DNA of 41,500 nucleotides from JBOGEN01 sp050743265 (GTDB lineage: Bacteria > Actinomycetota > Actinomycetes > JBOGEN01): positions 1 to 41,500 of the forward strand of contig JBOGEN010000111.1 of NCBI GenBank assembly GCA_050743265.1, given 5' to 3'. The position numbers were made by a program, and so were the translations under genes. Positions 31,149-39,683 of this stretch are shown here, piece after piece. The number at the start of each line of letters is the position of its first letter. The first letter of the stretch is position 1. The notes beneath the pieces are model-generated. The model worked only from the letters and a program-made list of their open reading frames with translations, was not told the DNA's origin and searched no databases.

Positions 31149-33420
31149 CGTCCGCGACGACGAGCGCGTCGGGCGCCAGGACGTCCGGCAGCGCCTCGGC
31201 GTGCACGACGCCCAGCCGCCGGGTCGCCCGGGTGAGCGCCACGTAGAGGTCGCGCAGGCCGCGAGGCCCCTCGGCCAAGCGGGCCGGCTCGACCGCGACC
31301 ACTGCGTCGAACTCGAGCCCCTTGGCCCGGGCTACCGGCAGCACGGACACCTGCCCCTCCAGCACGTCCGCGCCGACACGACCGGGCAGCGCCGTACGGA
31401 CCGCTGCCGCCACCCGGTGCTCCCAGCCGTCCGGGACGAGGACGGCCACCGTGCCGTCGTCCACGGCCGCGAGCTCGCCGGCCACGGCGTCGGCGACCTC
31501 GCCGACCAGCCCCTCGGGGGTCACGCGACGAGCCCACGGCAGCTCCCCGGTCTCGCGTACCGAGGTCGGGACCTCCGCGTCCGGGTCGACCGCGGAGAGG
31601 ACGCCGGCCGCGAGCGCCATGATCTCGGCGGGCGTCCGGTAGTTGGTGGTGAGCCGCTCGGCACGCCAGCGGCCGGCGAGCACGGGGTCGAGCACCTCCG
31701 CCCAGGAGGTGGCACCCCACGGGGCGGACGTCTGGGCGACGTCCCCGACGACCGTCATCGACCGGCTGGGGCACCGGCGTAGCAGCATGCGCCAGGCCAT
31801 CGGGGAGAGCTCCTGGGCCTCGTCGACGATGACGTGGCCGTACCGCCAGTCGGGAGAGCCTGCCGCCCGTTCGGCCACCGTGCCCACCAGGCCGTCGTCG
31901 CGGTAGCGCTCGGCGACACGATCCGGGTCCACCTGCCCCGACGTCCCGGTGAGGGCGACGACTGCCTCCGCGTACTGGTGCTCCTGGCGACGCCGCCGTC
32001 GGTCCGCGGCCGCCTGGAGGGCCTCCTCCGGGTCGCCGAGCAGGGCGTACGCCTCGTCGAGCAGGGGGACGTCCTCGGCCGACCAGCCCGTGCCGCCCGG
32101 ACGCACGAGCAGCGCCCGCTCGTCCGGGCTCAGCACCATGGCCACGGCGTCGAGGGCACGCCGGTCGGCGAACAGGTCCTCGACCAGCCGGACGGCCGTG
32201 AGCCGCGGCCAGAGCGCGTCCACGGCGGCGCGGAACTCCTCGGTCTGCAGCAGGGCACGCGCGACCCACCGCTCCTGGCGCAGGGAGTCGTCCCCGAGTG
32301 CCTCTGCCGCCTGCTCGTGCAGGGAACGGAGCAGAAGCCGGGCGAACAGGTAGCGGGCCGGGTTGTGCGGGCGGTCCGAGCGGCGGGCACGGCGGCGGGC
32401 GGCGGACACCATGCGGGCGTCGAGGCGCAGCACGTGGTCCTCGAACGGGACGAGGAGCGGCTCCTCAGGGACGCGCTCCACCGCGGCCACCGCGGCGGCG
32501 AGCACGTCCGCCATGCGGGCGTCCGCCTTGACCGCCGCGACCTCGGCACGGTCGTGGCGCTCGGGAGTCACCCCCGGGACGAGGGCGTCCACGGAGGACA
32601 GCACGACCCCGGTCTCGCCGAGGGACGGCAGCACCTGCTCGATGTAGCGCAGGAACACCGGGTTGGGGCCCACCACGAGAACGCCGGAGCGGGCCAGCCG
32701 CTCCCGGTGGGCGTACAGCAGGTACGCCGCCCGGTGCAGCGCCACCGCGGTCTTGCCCGTCCCCGGCCCGCCCTGGACGACGAGGACGCCGTGCTCGTCC
32801 GCCCGGATGACACGGTCCTGCTCGGACTGGATCGTGGCGACGATGTCGCGCATCCGGCCGGTCCGGTGCGCGCCCAGCGCGGCGAGCAGGGCCGCGTCAC
32901 CGCCGAGGGTGGCTCGGTCGTCGTCCGAGAGGTGCTCGACGTCGAACACGTCGTCGGCCACGTCGAGCACCTGCCGGTGCCGGGTGCGCAGGTGGCGACG
33001 CCGCAGCACGCCCGAGGGGTCCGCCGCGGTGGCGCTGTAGAACGGCTGCGCGGCGGGGGCACGCCAGTCGACGAGCATCGTGTGCTGGTCCTCGTCGGAC
33101 ATGCCGAGGCGGCCCACGTGGTACCGCTCCCCCGACTCGAGGTCGAGCCGGCCGAAACACAGGCCGTTCTCGACGCCGTCCAGCCGGGCGAGCCGGTCCT
33201 CGTACAAGGTGGCGTACGAGTCACGCTCGCTGCGGTTCTGGTGCGTGCCCACGGCTCCGGCGCGCCGGATGTCAGCCAGCCGGCTCCGGGTCCGGTCACG
33301 CAGCGTGTCAAGCCGCTCGTAGAGCCGGGTCACGGCCTGCTGCTCGCGGTCCAGCTCCGCCTCGCGCGGCGACACGGCCGGTGGCCGCCTGTCGGCGGGT
33401 TCGGGATGCGGAGCCGCCAC
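31132..33420 (-). CDS. helD: HelD/HelR-type RNA polymerase-associated helicase-like ATPase
   Basis: 762 residues from a GTG at 33420 with GAGGAGG upstream. The N-terminal charged coiled coil (ELDREQQAVTRLYERLDTLRDRTRSRL) is the arm that HelD inserts into RNA polymerase. Walker A GGPGTGKT is at 217-224, Walker B VIVDEAQELSPMAWRML and VVGDVAQTSAPWG in the middle, and GLEFDAVV...LYVALTRA near the end, all UvrD/Rep superfamily 1 motifs. The length fits actinobacterial HelD. HelD recycles stalled polymerase; the related HelR protects against rifamycins. Which type this is needs comparison of the primary-channel loop, which I cannot do here. It diverges from the GMC gene and runs tail to tail into pmt. 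Confidence 0.88.
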   Translation of the reverse strand: MAAPHPEPADRRPPAVSPREAELDREQQAVTRLYERLDTLRDRTRSRLADIRRAGAVGTHQNRSERDSYATLYEDRLARLDGVENGLCFGRLDLESGERYHVGRLGMSDEDQHTMLVDWRAPAAQPFYSATAADPSGVLRRRHLRTRHRQVLDVADDVFDVEHLSDDDRATLGGDAALLAALGAHRTGRMRDIVATIQSEQDRVIRADEHGVLVVQGGPGTGKTAVALHRAAYLLYAHRERLARSGVLVVGPNPVFLRYIEQVLPSLGETGVVLSSVDALVPGVTPERHDRAEVAAVKADARMADVLAAAVAAVERVPEEPLLVPFEDHVLRLDARMVSAARRRARRSDRPHNPARYLFARLLLRSLHEQAAEALGDDSLRQERWVARALLQTEEFRAAVDALWPRLTAVRLVEDLFADRRALDAVAMVLSPDERALLVRPGGTGWSAEDVPLLDEAYALLGDPEEALQAAADRRRRRQEHQYAEAVVALTGTSGQVDPDRVAERYRDDGLVGTVAERAAGSPDWRYGHVIVDEAQELSPMAWRMLLRRCPSRSMTVVGDVAQTSAPWGATSWAEVLDPVLAGRWRAERLTTNYRTPAEIMALAAGVLSAVDPDAEVPTSVRETGELPWARRVTPEGLVGEVADAVAGELAAVDDGTVAVLVPDGWEHRVAAAVRTALPGRVGADVLEGQVSVLPVARAKGLEFDAVVAVEPARLAEGPRGLRDLYVALTRATRRLGVVHAEALPDVLAPDALVVADVRSRT

Positions 33421-33616
33421 TACACCTCCTCGCGGGACCACCGGCCGGTGGCAGGGGAAAGGGCCGAAGAGCGACAACGCACCGGGGTGGCCGGACGTTC
33501 CCGGCGGGCCCGAGGAAGGCCCCGCAGGGGCTCGGACGCGGCACCGGCGTGGCGCCGACCTGCTCCGACGTGGCACCGACCAGCCTCTCCCGAGAGCTCC
33601 AGGGACCACAAGGGCA

Positions 33617-33630
33617 CCGTCGTACGACGG
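33617..33630. promoter_or_regulatory. Perfect 14-bp palindrome upstream of GMC gene
   Basis: CCGTCGTACGACGG, a perfect palindrome, lies in the 275-bp divergent gap between helD and the GMC oxidoreductase, 30-66 bp before the possible start codons of the latter. It could be an operator for either gene. The rest of this gap shows no other clear signal. Confidence 0.45.
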
Positions 33631-33695
33631 GAGTCGCCCGAACTCACCCCGTCCGGAGGATGCCCGCACTCGTGCGGCGGACGATCCTGCGCGGC

Positions 33696-35351
33696 ATGAT
33701 CGACGAACGCCACCACGACGTGATCATCATCGGCACGGGGGCGGGCGGGGGCACCCTCGCGCATCGGCTCGCGCCGTCCGGCAAGCGTGTCCTGCTGCTC
33801 GAACGCGGCGGGTACCTTCCCCGCGAGCGGGACAACTGGGACACCACGGCCGTGTTCGTCCGCGGTCGCTACCGCGCCCCCGAGACCTGGTACGACAGGC
33901 ACGGGCACGAGTTCCCCCCCGAGGTCAACTACTACGTCGGCGGCAACACGAAGATGTACGGCGCCGCCCTCTTCCGCCTGCGCCCCCGCGACTTCGGCGA
34001 GGTACGCCACCACGGCGGCCTCTCCCCGGCCTGGCCCCTCACGTACGAGGACCTCGAGCCGTACTACACCCAGGCCGAGCACCTCTACCGCGTCCACGGG
34101 CGGCACGGCGAGGACCCCACCGAGGGGCACGCCAGCGCCGACTACCGGTACCCGCCGGTGCAGCACGAGCCTCGCATCCAGGAGCTCAGCGACGGCCTCG
34201 ACCAACTGGGGCTGCACCCCTTCCACCTGCCGATCGGGGTCGATCTCACCCAGGACTCGAACGGCCAGGCGACCCACGAGAGCCGCTGCATCCGCTGCGA
34301 CCGGGTGGACGGCTTCCCCTGCCTGCTCGGCGCCAAGTCGGACGCGCAGGTGATCTGCGTCGACCCGGCGCTGGCGTACGACAACGTGGAGATGGTCACG
34401 AACGCCCACGTCCGGAGGCTGGAGACGGACCCCACTGGTCGGACCGTCACCCGAGTCGTCACCACCCTCGGCGACGGGTCCGAGGTAGCGTTCACCGCCG
34501 ACCTCGTCGTCGTGGCCTGCGGCGCGGTGAACTCGGCCGTGCTCCTGCTGGCCTCGGCGAACGACCAGCACCCGCGAGGGCTGGCCAACAGCTCGGACGT
34601 CGTCGGCCGCCACTACATGCGCCACAACAACGTCGCGCTCATCGCGCTGTCCCGGGAGCCGAACCCGACGAGGTTCCAGAAGACGCTCGCCCTGCACGAC
34701 TGGTACGCGGGGGCCGACGACTGGGACTACCCGCTCGGTGGCATCCAGATGCTCGGCAAGTCCGACCCCGTCCAGATCCGCTCGGGCGCGCCGCGCTGGG
34801 CCTCCCACCTCACGCCGAACATGCCGTACGAGGTGATGGCCCACCACGCCGTGGACTTCTGGCTGTGCGGGGAGGACCTGCCCGCGGCGGACAACCGGGT
34901 GACGCTCGACTCCGACGGACACGTCCACCTCGCCCTGGACGAGCACAACAACGCGGAGGGCGTCACGCGGCTTCGGCACAAGCTGCAGGGCATGCTCAGT
35001 CACCTGGGCATGCACGAGCACCTGCTCGACCACACGGCGTACCTGCACCAGGCGATGCCGATCGGGGCGACCGCGCACCAGGCGGGCACCGTCCGGTTCG
35101 GCAACGACCCGGCGTCCTCCGCCCTCGACCCCCTGTGCAAGGCGCACGACCTCGACAACCTGTACGTGGTCGACACGAGCTTCTTCCCGAGCATCGGGGC
35201 GGTGAACCCGTCGCTCACCGCGATGGCGAACGCGATGCGCGTGGGCGACCACCTGATCGAGCGGCTGGGCGGAGCCAGCACGTTCGCCACCGCGCCGTCG
35301 CAGCGCGGCGCCTCAGAGCAACCGGCCGTCACAGGAGAGCGACCGGGTTGA
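33696..35351 (+). CDS. GMC-family FAD-dependent oxidoreductase
   Basis: 551 residues from the ATG at 33696. HDVIIIGTGAGGGTLAHRLA then VLLLERGG form the N-terminal FAD-binding motif. VGGNTKMYGAALFRL is the GMC signature region, RCDRVDGFPC has a Cys pair, and the C-terminal part NLYVVDTSFFPSIGAVNPSLTAMANAMR is the GMC_oxred_C end. It probably oxidises an alcohol or sugar; the substrate is unknown. Start choice: the ATG at 33696 has no ribosome site; GGAGG at 33655-33659 touches an earlier ATG (33660) and is 12 bp from GTG 33672, so up to 12 more residues are possible. Its end overlaps the cyclase gene tail to tail by 23 bp. Confidence 0.9.
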   Translation: MIDERHHDVIIIGTGAGGGTLAHRLAPSGKRVLLLERGGYLPRERDNWDTTAVFVRGRYRAPETWYDRHGHEFPPEVNYYVGGNTKMYGAALFRLRPRDFGEVRHHGGLSPAWPLTYEDLEPYYTQAEHLYRVHGRHGEDPTEGHASADYRYPPVQHEPRIQELSDGLDQLGLHPFHLPIGVDLTQDSNGQATHESRCIRCDRVDGFPCLLGAKSDAQVICVDPALAYDNVEMVTNAHVRRLETDPTGRTVTRVVTTLGDGSEVAFTADLVVVACGAVNSAVLLLASANDQHPRGLANSSDVVGRHYMRHNNVALIALSREPNPTRFQKTLALHDWYAGADDWDYPLGGIQMLGKSDPVQIRSGAPRWASHLTPNMPYEVMAHHAVDFWLCGEDLPAADNRVTLDSDGHVHLALDEHNNAEGVTRLRHKLQGMLSHLGMHEHLLDHTAYLHQAMPIGATAHQAGTVRFGNDPASSALDPLCKAHDLDNLYVVDTSFFPSIGAVNPSLTAMANAMRVGDHLIERLGGASTFATAPSQRGASEQPAVTGERPG

Positions 35352-36279
35352 CCGGTGAGCCCGTCGCCTCGGGGAGCCGCAGTGGGGCGACGACGCAGAG
35401 GAACGTCCAGCGCCGCTCGCCCTCGCACAGCGGGACGAGGTCCTCGAACTGGAGGTAGTCCAGGAGCTGGACGCCAAGGGCGTTGACCGCGAGCACGTGC
35501 ACGGGGAAGTCCACGCCGGTGACGAGGCTGGGCGCAGTGTCGTTGTTGCCGTCACTGCCGAGGAGGGCGACCTCTCGCTCGGCGACGTAGCGTACGGCCG
35601 CAGGGTGCAGTCCGGCGCGGGAGTGCGCCGCGTCCCACGCCCCCAGCTCGCGACGCCGGAGGCGGTGCCCGACCCGGACGAAGAGCAGGTCCCCGCTCCC
35701 GACCCCGACCTGCTGGACGTCCTCGGCGGCGGCGAGGTCGTCCGCGGTCACGTGGTCGCCCGGCTCGAGCCAACGCACGCCGCGCAGCCGGGGGATGTCG
35801 AGCAGGACGCCCCGTCCGACGATGCCGTGCCGGTCGACGTCGACGGACAGCGCGGTGGCCCCCTCGGGGGTCAGCGTCTCGCACCCGACCCCGTTGTAGA
35901 GCGCGTCGTCGAAGACCACGTGGGACAGCGCGTCCAGGTGCGTGTCGGCGTTGCCGTGCACGTTCATGGTGAAGCGGTCCAGCGCGAAGTCGACTCCGGA
36001 GCCGGCGAGCGCGGTCCCGGTCGGGCTCGTCATCTCGTGCCGACCCGGCTCGGGGTTGTCAGGCCCGGGCTCTGTCTCGATCGGGGAGGCCATGCTGACG
36101 TGGCGGCCGGCGCGGACCTCGTGCGCGGCGTCCAGCACCTGGGCGGGAGTGATCGTGTTGAGGGCTCCCCGGCGGTCTTTCGGCCCCCACCGTCGGGCGT
36201 CCCGGAGCTCCGCGTACAGCGCGCGGAACTCGGCCTCGTCCATCACGGCGCCCGCGTTTGCCCCGGCCTGCGTCCCCAT
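35329..36279 (-). CDS. Cyclase-family metal-dependent hydrolase
   Basis: 316 residues if started at the ATG 36279; a GTG at 36318 and an ATG at 36243 are alternatives. CACACT six bases before 36279 would permit a leaderless start. It belongs to the cyclase/kynurenine-formamidase-like family: DRRGALNTITPAQVLDAA, VHGNADTHLDALSHV as the metal site (HGxxxTHLDAxxH subgroup, not the classic HTGTHxD form), GVLLDIPRL, GDLLFVRVG, and VHVLAVNALGVQLLDYL. Members cleave amides or lactones; here the substrate is unknown. Convergence with the GMC oxidoreductase suggests, but does not show, a shared pathway. Confidence 0.87.
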   Translation of the reverse strand: MGTQAGANAGAVMDEAEFRALYAELRDARRWGPKDRRGALNTITPAQVLDAAHEVRAGRHVSMASPIETEPGPDNPEPGRHEMTSPTGTALAGSGVDFALDRFTMNVHGNADTHLDALSHVVFDDALYNGVGCETLTPEGATALSVDVDRHGIVGRGVLLDIPRLRGVRWLEPGDHVTADDLAAAEDVQQVGVGSGDLLFVRVGHRLRRRELGAWDAAHSRAGLHPAAVRYVAEREVALLGSDGNNDTAPSLVTGVDFPVHVLAVNALGVQLLDYLQFEDLVPLCEGERRWTFLCVVAPLRLPEATGSPVNPVALL

Positions 36280-36615
36280 GGACGGAGTGTGCGCGACCCG
36301 CCGGACCCGGGGGATCACTCACCCAGGGTGACCGTCCGCGTGGGGGCAGGTGCCGGACTCCTGACACCCTCGAGGACCGGAGGCAACCAGTGCGTTCTTT
36401 GCGGTGGTGCGTTGACAGGGCGGGCCGGGTGGGTCACCGTGTCGAAGTCCGGAACCGGAGGTCATACCGGACAGAACGACCTGGGCACGTTTCGCTGGGT
36501 TCCTCGGTGATCCACGGGCACGTGTCCCGCACGGTGAGGTGAGCGCCAGCGCCCCGGCCGGTGGGGACGCGAGGCACCCGCCTCCCCGTCCGGGATCGGC
36601 AGAAGCGGAGAAGAC
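36280..36615. promoter_or_regulatory. Divergent intergenic region between cyclase and metalloprotease genes
   Basis: No gene is seen. It holds a TCACCC-A-GGGTGA palindrome (36319-36331), TTGACA at 36412-36417 that could be a -35 box for the protease though no good -10 follows at 17 bp, and an inverted repeat GTCCGG-N14-CCGGAC (36447-36472). GGAGAAG just before 36616 is the ribosome site. Confidence 0.4.
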
Positions 36616-37569
36616 ATGAGACCGGTGACGTCGCTCTCGGCGATCGCGTCTGCCGCGTTGATGTGTGCGGTGGTGGCGGTCACACCGGTGGGGTCGGCAG
36701 ACAGCTCAGCCGCCTGGGCGGGGTCCCCGTTCTGCGATCCCGCGACCTCCACGGGCGCCGGCGCATCCTCCACGACGGCGGGGGCAGCCCTCGCGCGGGG
36801 CGGAGAGGGCCGCGAGCCCAGCCTCGACCAGGTCCACCAGGACCTTCCCGCGGCGGCCAAGGGACAGGCCGGTGCACGGTTCTCGGCGACGGTGCCGGTG
36901 TACTTCCACGTCGTGACCGACGGGACGACGGGGACGCTGTCCAACAGGGACATCGCCGTGCAGATGGACGTGCTCAACAACACGTTCGCCGCCGGTGAGG
37001 GCGGCGCCGACACGGGGTTCTCCTTCGACCTGGCCGGCGTGACCCGTACCGACAACGCGGCCTGGTTCTACTCCAACCCGGGCGGCACGAACGAGCACTC
37101 CATGAAGAAGACGCTCCACCAGGGCGGCACGAACGCCCTGAACCTGTACTCGACGACGGCGGGCGACTACCTCGGCTGGGCGTACCTGCCCGACATCGTG
37201 ACCAAGCCCGGGCAGGCCTACCTGGACGGCGTCGTCATCGACTGGGAGTCGATCCCGGGGACGTCGTCGACGTACGCGGGGCGCTTCGACCAGGGCGAGA
37301 CCGCCACGCACGAGGTGGGCCACTGGCTGAACCTCGAGCACACGTTCTTCGGCGGATGCAATGCGAAGGGTGACTTCGTCGCGGACACGCCGGCCCAGAA
37401 GGTGCCGACCAGCGGCTGCCCCGAGGGCAAGGACACGTGCAGTGCGCCCGGGCTCGACCCGATCCACAACTACATGGACTACTCGTACGACTCCTGCTAC
37501 ACGGAGTTCACGGCCGGTCAGACGCAGCGGATGAGCGACGCCTGGCTGTTCTACCGCGCCGGGGGGTAG
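36616..37569 (+). CDS. Secreted zinc metalloprotease (M43, pappalysin/cytophagalysin type)
   Basis: 317 residues; ATG preceded by GCGGAGAAG. Signal peptide about 1-28 (LSAIASAALMCAVVAV). A pro-region follows (to about 85). The catalytic domain has TVPVYFHVVTDG, HEVGHWLNLEH (232-242), which supplies three zinc His and the catalytic Glu in the long HExxHxxGxxH-like form, DTPAQKVPTSGCPEGKDTC, and the Met-turn NYMDYSYD (M287). Cys in CNA, GCPE, DTC and SCYTEF could form disulfides, as usual in M43B enzymes. It probably digests extracellular proteins. It is convergent with the GH25 gene and shares a terminator with it. Confidence 0.93.
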   Translation: MRPVTSLSAIASAALMCAVVAVTPVGSADSSAAWAGSPFCDPATSTGAGASSTTAGAALARGGEGREPSLDQVHQDLPAAAKGQAGARFSATVPVYFHVVTDGTTGTLSNRDIAVQMDVLNNTFAAGEGGADTGFSFDLAGVTRTDNAAWFYSNPGGTNEHSMKKTLHQGGTNALNLYSTTAGDYLGWAYLPDIVTKPGQAYLDGVVIDWESIPGTSSTYAGRFDQGETATHEVGHWLNLEHTFFGGCNAKGDFVADTPAQKVPTSGCPEGKDTCSAPGLDPIHNYMDYSYDSCYTEFTAGQTQRMSDAWLFYRAGG

Positions 37570-37576
37570 GCCGGGT

Positions 37577-37594
37577 GGCGTGGCGAGCCACGCC
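37577..37594. terminator. Strong hairpin between convergent secreted-enzyme genes
   Basis: GGCGTGG-CGAG-CCACGCC, a 7-bp perfect stem with a 4-nt loop, occupies the 33-bp gap between the protease stop and the GH25 stop. It is well placed as a two-way terminator, although T-tracts are missing. Confidence 0.6.
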
Positions 37595-37602
37595 GTCCCG
37601 CC

Positions 37603-39294
37603 CTACTGGACCCGCATCACCACGGTCCTGCTCACGCCGTGTGCCAGGCCCTCGCCGTGCGGGACGACCACGCGGTACGTGTAGGCGGCCCGGCGCTCCG
37701 GCCGGATCGTGAAGGTGTAGCGCCCGGTCGACGAGAGCGTGGACGTCGCGACCCGCTTCCACCGACCGTCGGACCAGCGCTGCCGGTAGACGGCGGAGCC
37801 GGGGCGGGCGGGCGTGACCTGACCCGTCAGGTTGACCCGGGTGTGCACTCGCGGCCGGTCCTCCGAGAGCTTCGCGGACACCCGGCGGGCGACCTTGACC
37901 TCGACCAGGCCCGTGTCTGCCGGTGCGCGGGTCGCGTCCCCGGCGTACGTGGCGCGGTAGGCGGTCCGCCTGGTCGGGGTCACCCGGAGGGTGTACGTCC
38001 CGTCGTCGCCGGTCGTCGCCGTCGCGAGCGGGCTCCAGGTGTCGGTCCGGACCGGACGCTGCTGCACGCGCACCGTTCCGCCGACGACCGGGCCCTCGCC
38101 GGCGGCGCTGAGCTGGCCGGTCAGCCGGGTGGACTGCCCGTACGTGATCCTCTCGGCTGCCGCGCTCACCGTGAGGTCGGTCGCCAGCGCGGTCCTCACC
38201 GTCACCGTCGACACGCCGGAGGTGGTGCGGAGGTGGCGGGTGTCCCCGGCGTAGCGCGCGGAGTACTCGGTCGCCGCGTCGGGACTGACGTGCAGGCTGT
38301 AGCCGCCGTCGGTCGCCGTGGTACGGGTCGCGAGCGTGGTCCAGGTGGTCGCGCCGGGAGCCCGGCTGAGCACCTGCACGGTCTTGCCGCCCAGGGGGCC
38401 ACCGCTGGCCGTGGTGAGCTCACCCGTCACGGTGGCCGTGGCTCCGGCGAACACGCTCTCGGGCGACGTGAGCGTGAGCCCGGTCGGCACGCCGTTGGAC
38501 ATGGCCGCGAGGTCGGCGCCCGCGCCCTGGAAGCGGTTGCGGTCGACGGCACCCTGGATGCCGGAGACGCGCCCGCTGCTCGTGTACTGCCAGAAGGTGT
38601 AGGCGGTCCACCCGACCGGGATGATCGGGGACGGCTTCGTGGTGTAGTGCGCGATCCAGAGCGGGTAGCGGCCGAAGGCGTTGCTGCCCACGTGGTCGTT
38701 CCAGAAACTCGGGCCCGTGTAGATGATCGGCGTACGGCCGGTCAGGTCCTCGACCGTGTCGAGCCAGGTCCTCGTCCAGGTGACGAGGGTGCTCCTGGAC
38801 AGCCCACCGTCGTCCTCGAGGTCGAGCACCGGCGCCAGGGTGTGCCGCCCACCGAAGCCGCCGACGTCGGCGACCTCCGCGACGAAGTGGCGGGCCTCCG
38901 TGGCCGCGTCCCCGGTGCTCGTGTCGGGCCGGGCGAAGTGGTAGGCCCCACGGACGAGCCCGGCGGTTCGCGCCTGCGCGAAGTCGTCCGCGAGGTAGGG
39001 GTTCGTGACCGTACGGCCCTCACTGCCCTTGATCACTGCGAAGGACTGCCCGGCTGCCTCGACCGCGGACCAGTCGATGCGGGCGCCACTGGGGTGCTGG
39101 TAGCGCGAGACGTCCACGCCCTCGATGTCGGCCGAGGCCGAGCCGATGCCCGCCCCGAGCAGGGCGCTCGTCGCCATGATCACCGCGAGCCCACGTCGGA
39201 CGCGAGGCCAGGCCACTCCGCGTGATGGGGAGGCAGGCGGTCGGGCCGAGGAAACCGTCGGGGCCGCGGTCGGGCGTTCATGGGCCGGGAGCAT
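37603..39294 (-). CDS. Secreted GH25 lysozyme with three Ig-like repeats
   Basis: 563 residues from the ATG at 39294; a GTG at 39372 would add 26 residues, and neither has a clear ribosome site. A long basic n-region leads to a signal helix (GLAVIMATSALLGAGIGSASA). The GH25 domain (about 57-255) shows GVDVSRYQ, AVIKGSEG, GAYHFARP, LAPVLDLEDDGG (catalytic Asp/Glu), IIYTGPSFW, PLWIAHYT, and FWQYTSSGRVSGI. Three tandem beta-sandwich repeats of about 95 residues follow (near 270-365, 366-465, 466-563), each with a ---TGQL / YTLRV / YRATYAG pattern. It hydrolyses the glycan strands of peptidoglycan; the repeats may bind cell wall or act as spacers. Confidence 0.9.
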   Translation of the reverse strand: MLPAHERPTAAPTVSSARPPASPSRGVAWPRVRRGLAVIMATSALLGAGIGSASADIEGVDVSRYQHPSGARIDWSAVEAAGQSFAVIKGSEGRTVTNPYLADDFAQARTAGLVRGAYHFARPDTSTGDAATEARHFVAEVADVGGFGGRHTLAPVLDLEDDGGLSRSTLVTWTRTWLDTVEDLTGRTPIIYTGPSFWNDHVGSNAFGRYPLWIAHYTTKPSPIIPVGWTAYTFWQYTSSGRVSGIQGAVDRNRFQGAGADLAAMSNGVPTGLTLTSPESVFAGATATVTGELTTASGGPLGGKTVQVLSRAPGATTWTTLATRTTATDGGYSLHVSPDAATEYSARYAGDTRHLRTTSGVSTVTVRTALATDLTVSAAAERITYGQSTRLTGQLSAAGEGPVVGGTVRVQQRPVRTDTWSPLATATTGDDGTYTLRVTPTRRTAYRATYAGDATRAPADTGLVEVKVARRVSAKLSEDRPRVHTRVNLTGQVTPARPGSAVYRQRWSDGRWKRVATSTLSSTGRYTFTIRPERRAAYTYRVVVPHGEGLAHGVSRTVVMRVQ

Positions 39295-39683
39295 GCCCGA
39301 GGTGTCGTCGCGTCCGGCGAAAGACTTGAGCCCGGGGCCGAGGTACAGGCTGTGCTGTGACGGGTCCGGCACCGCGCGCCTTCACGCTGCCGGCTGTGGC
39401 TGGGCGTCGCCGCCGGACGGACAAGAAGCCGGGACCAGCACTAGGACCAAGGCCACCCGGGTTGACCAGTGACCACCCGGTGGGACGCCAATAGCGTTGA
39501 TCAGAGGGCTCTGCGATGCCGTCGCAGCGGGCCCTAGCGAGTTGTCCGCGGAGACTCTCGAGGCAGCAGCGCGAGGCCTCAACCACCCCGCGCCGTCATC
39601 GGATCTCGTCGACGGCTGCACTTCGGGGTGGCGGAGGGAACCTCGTGGCGAACGGCCGCGGAGCACCCGGGAGGACGGGAAGC
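39295..39683. other. Intergenic region upstream of unknown two-gene operon
   Basis: No credible gene on either strand. One notable hairpin at 39505-39535 has AGGGC/GCCCT and TGCGA/TCGCA arms separated by a small internal loop. An ACCACCCGG-type direct repeat lies near 39450-39480. GGAGG at 39670-39674 is the ribosome site of the next gene. The region must hold divergent promoters for the lysozyme and the unknown operon, but I cannot pick them out. Confidence 0.35.

Noticed and set aside
33420..35252. Long leftward open frame opposite the GMC gene
   Set aside because: Val/Arg/Gly-rich translation with no domain; the rightward GMC protein has full family motifs.
39516..39683. Earlier ATG for the unknown gene starting at 39684
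   Set aside because: The added 56 residues are low-complexity and lack a ribosome site, whereas 39684 has GGAGG 9 bp upstream.
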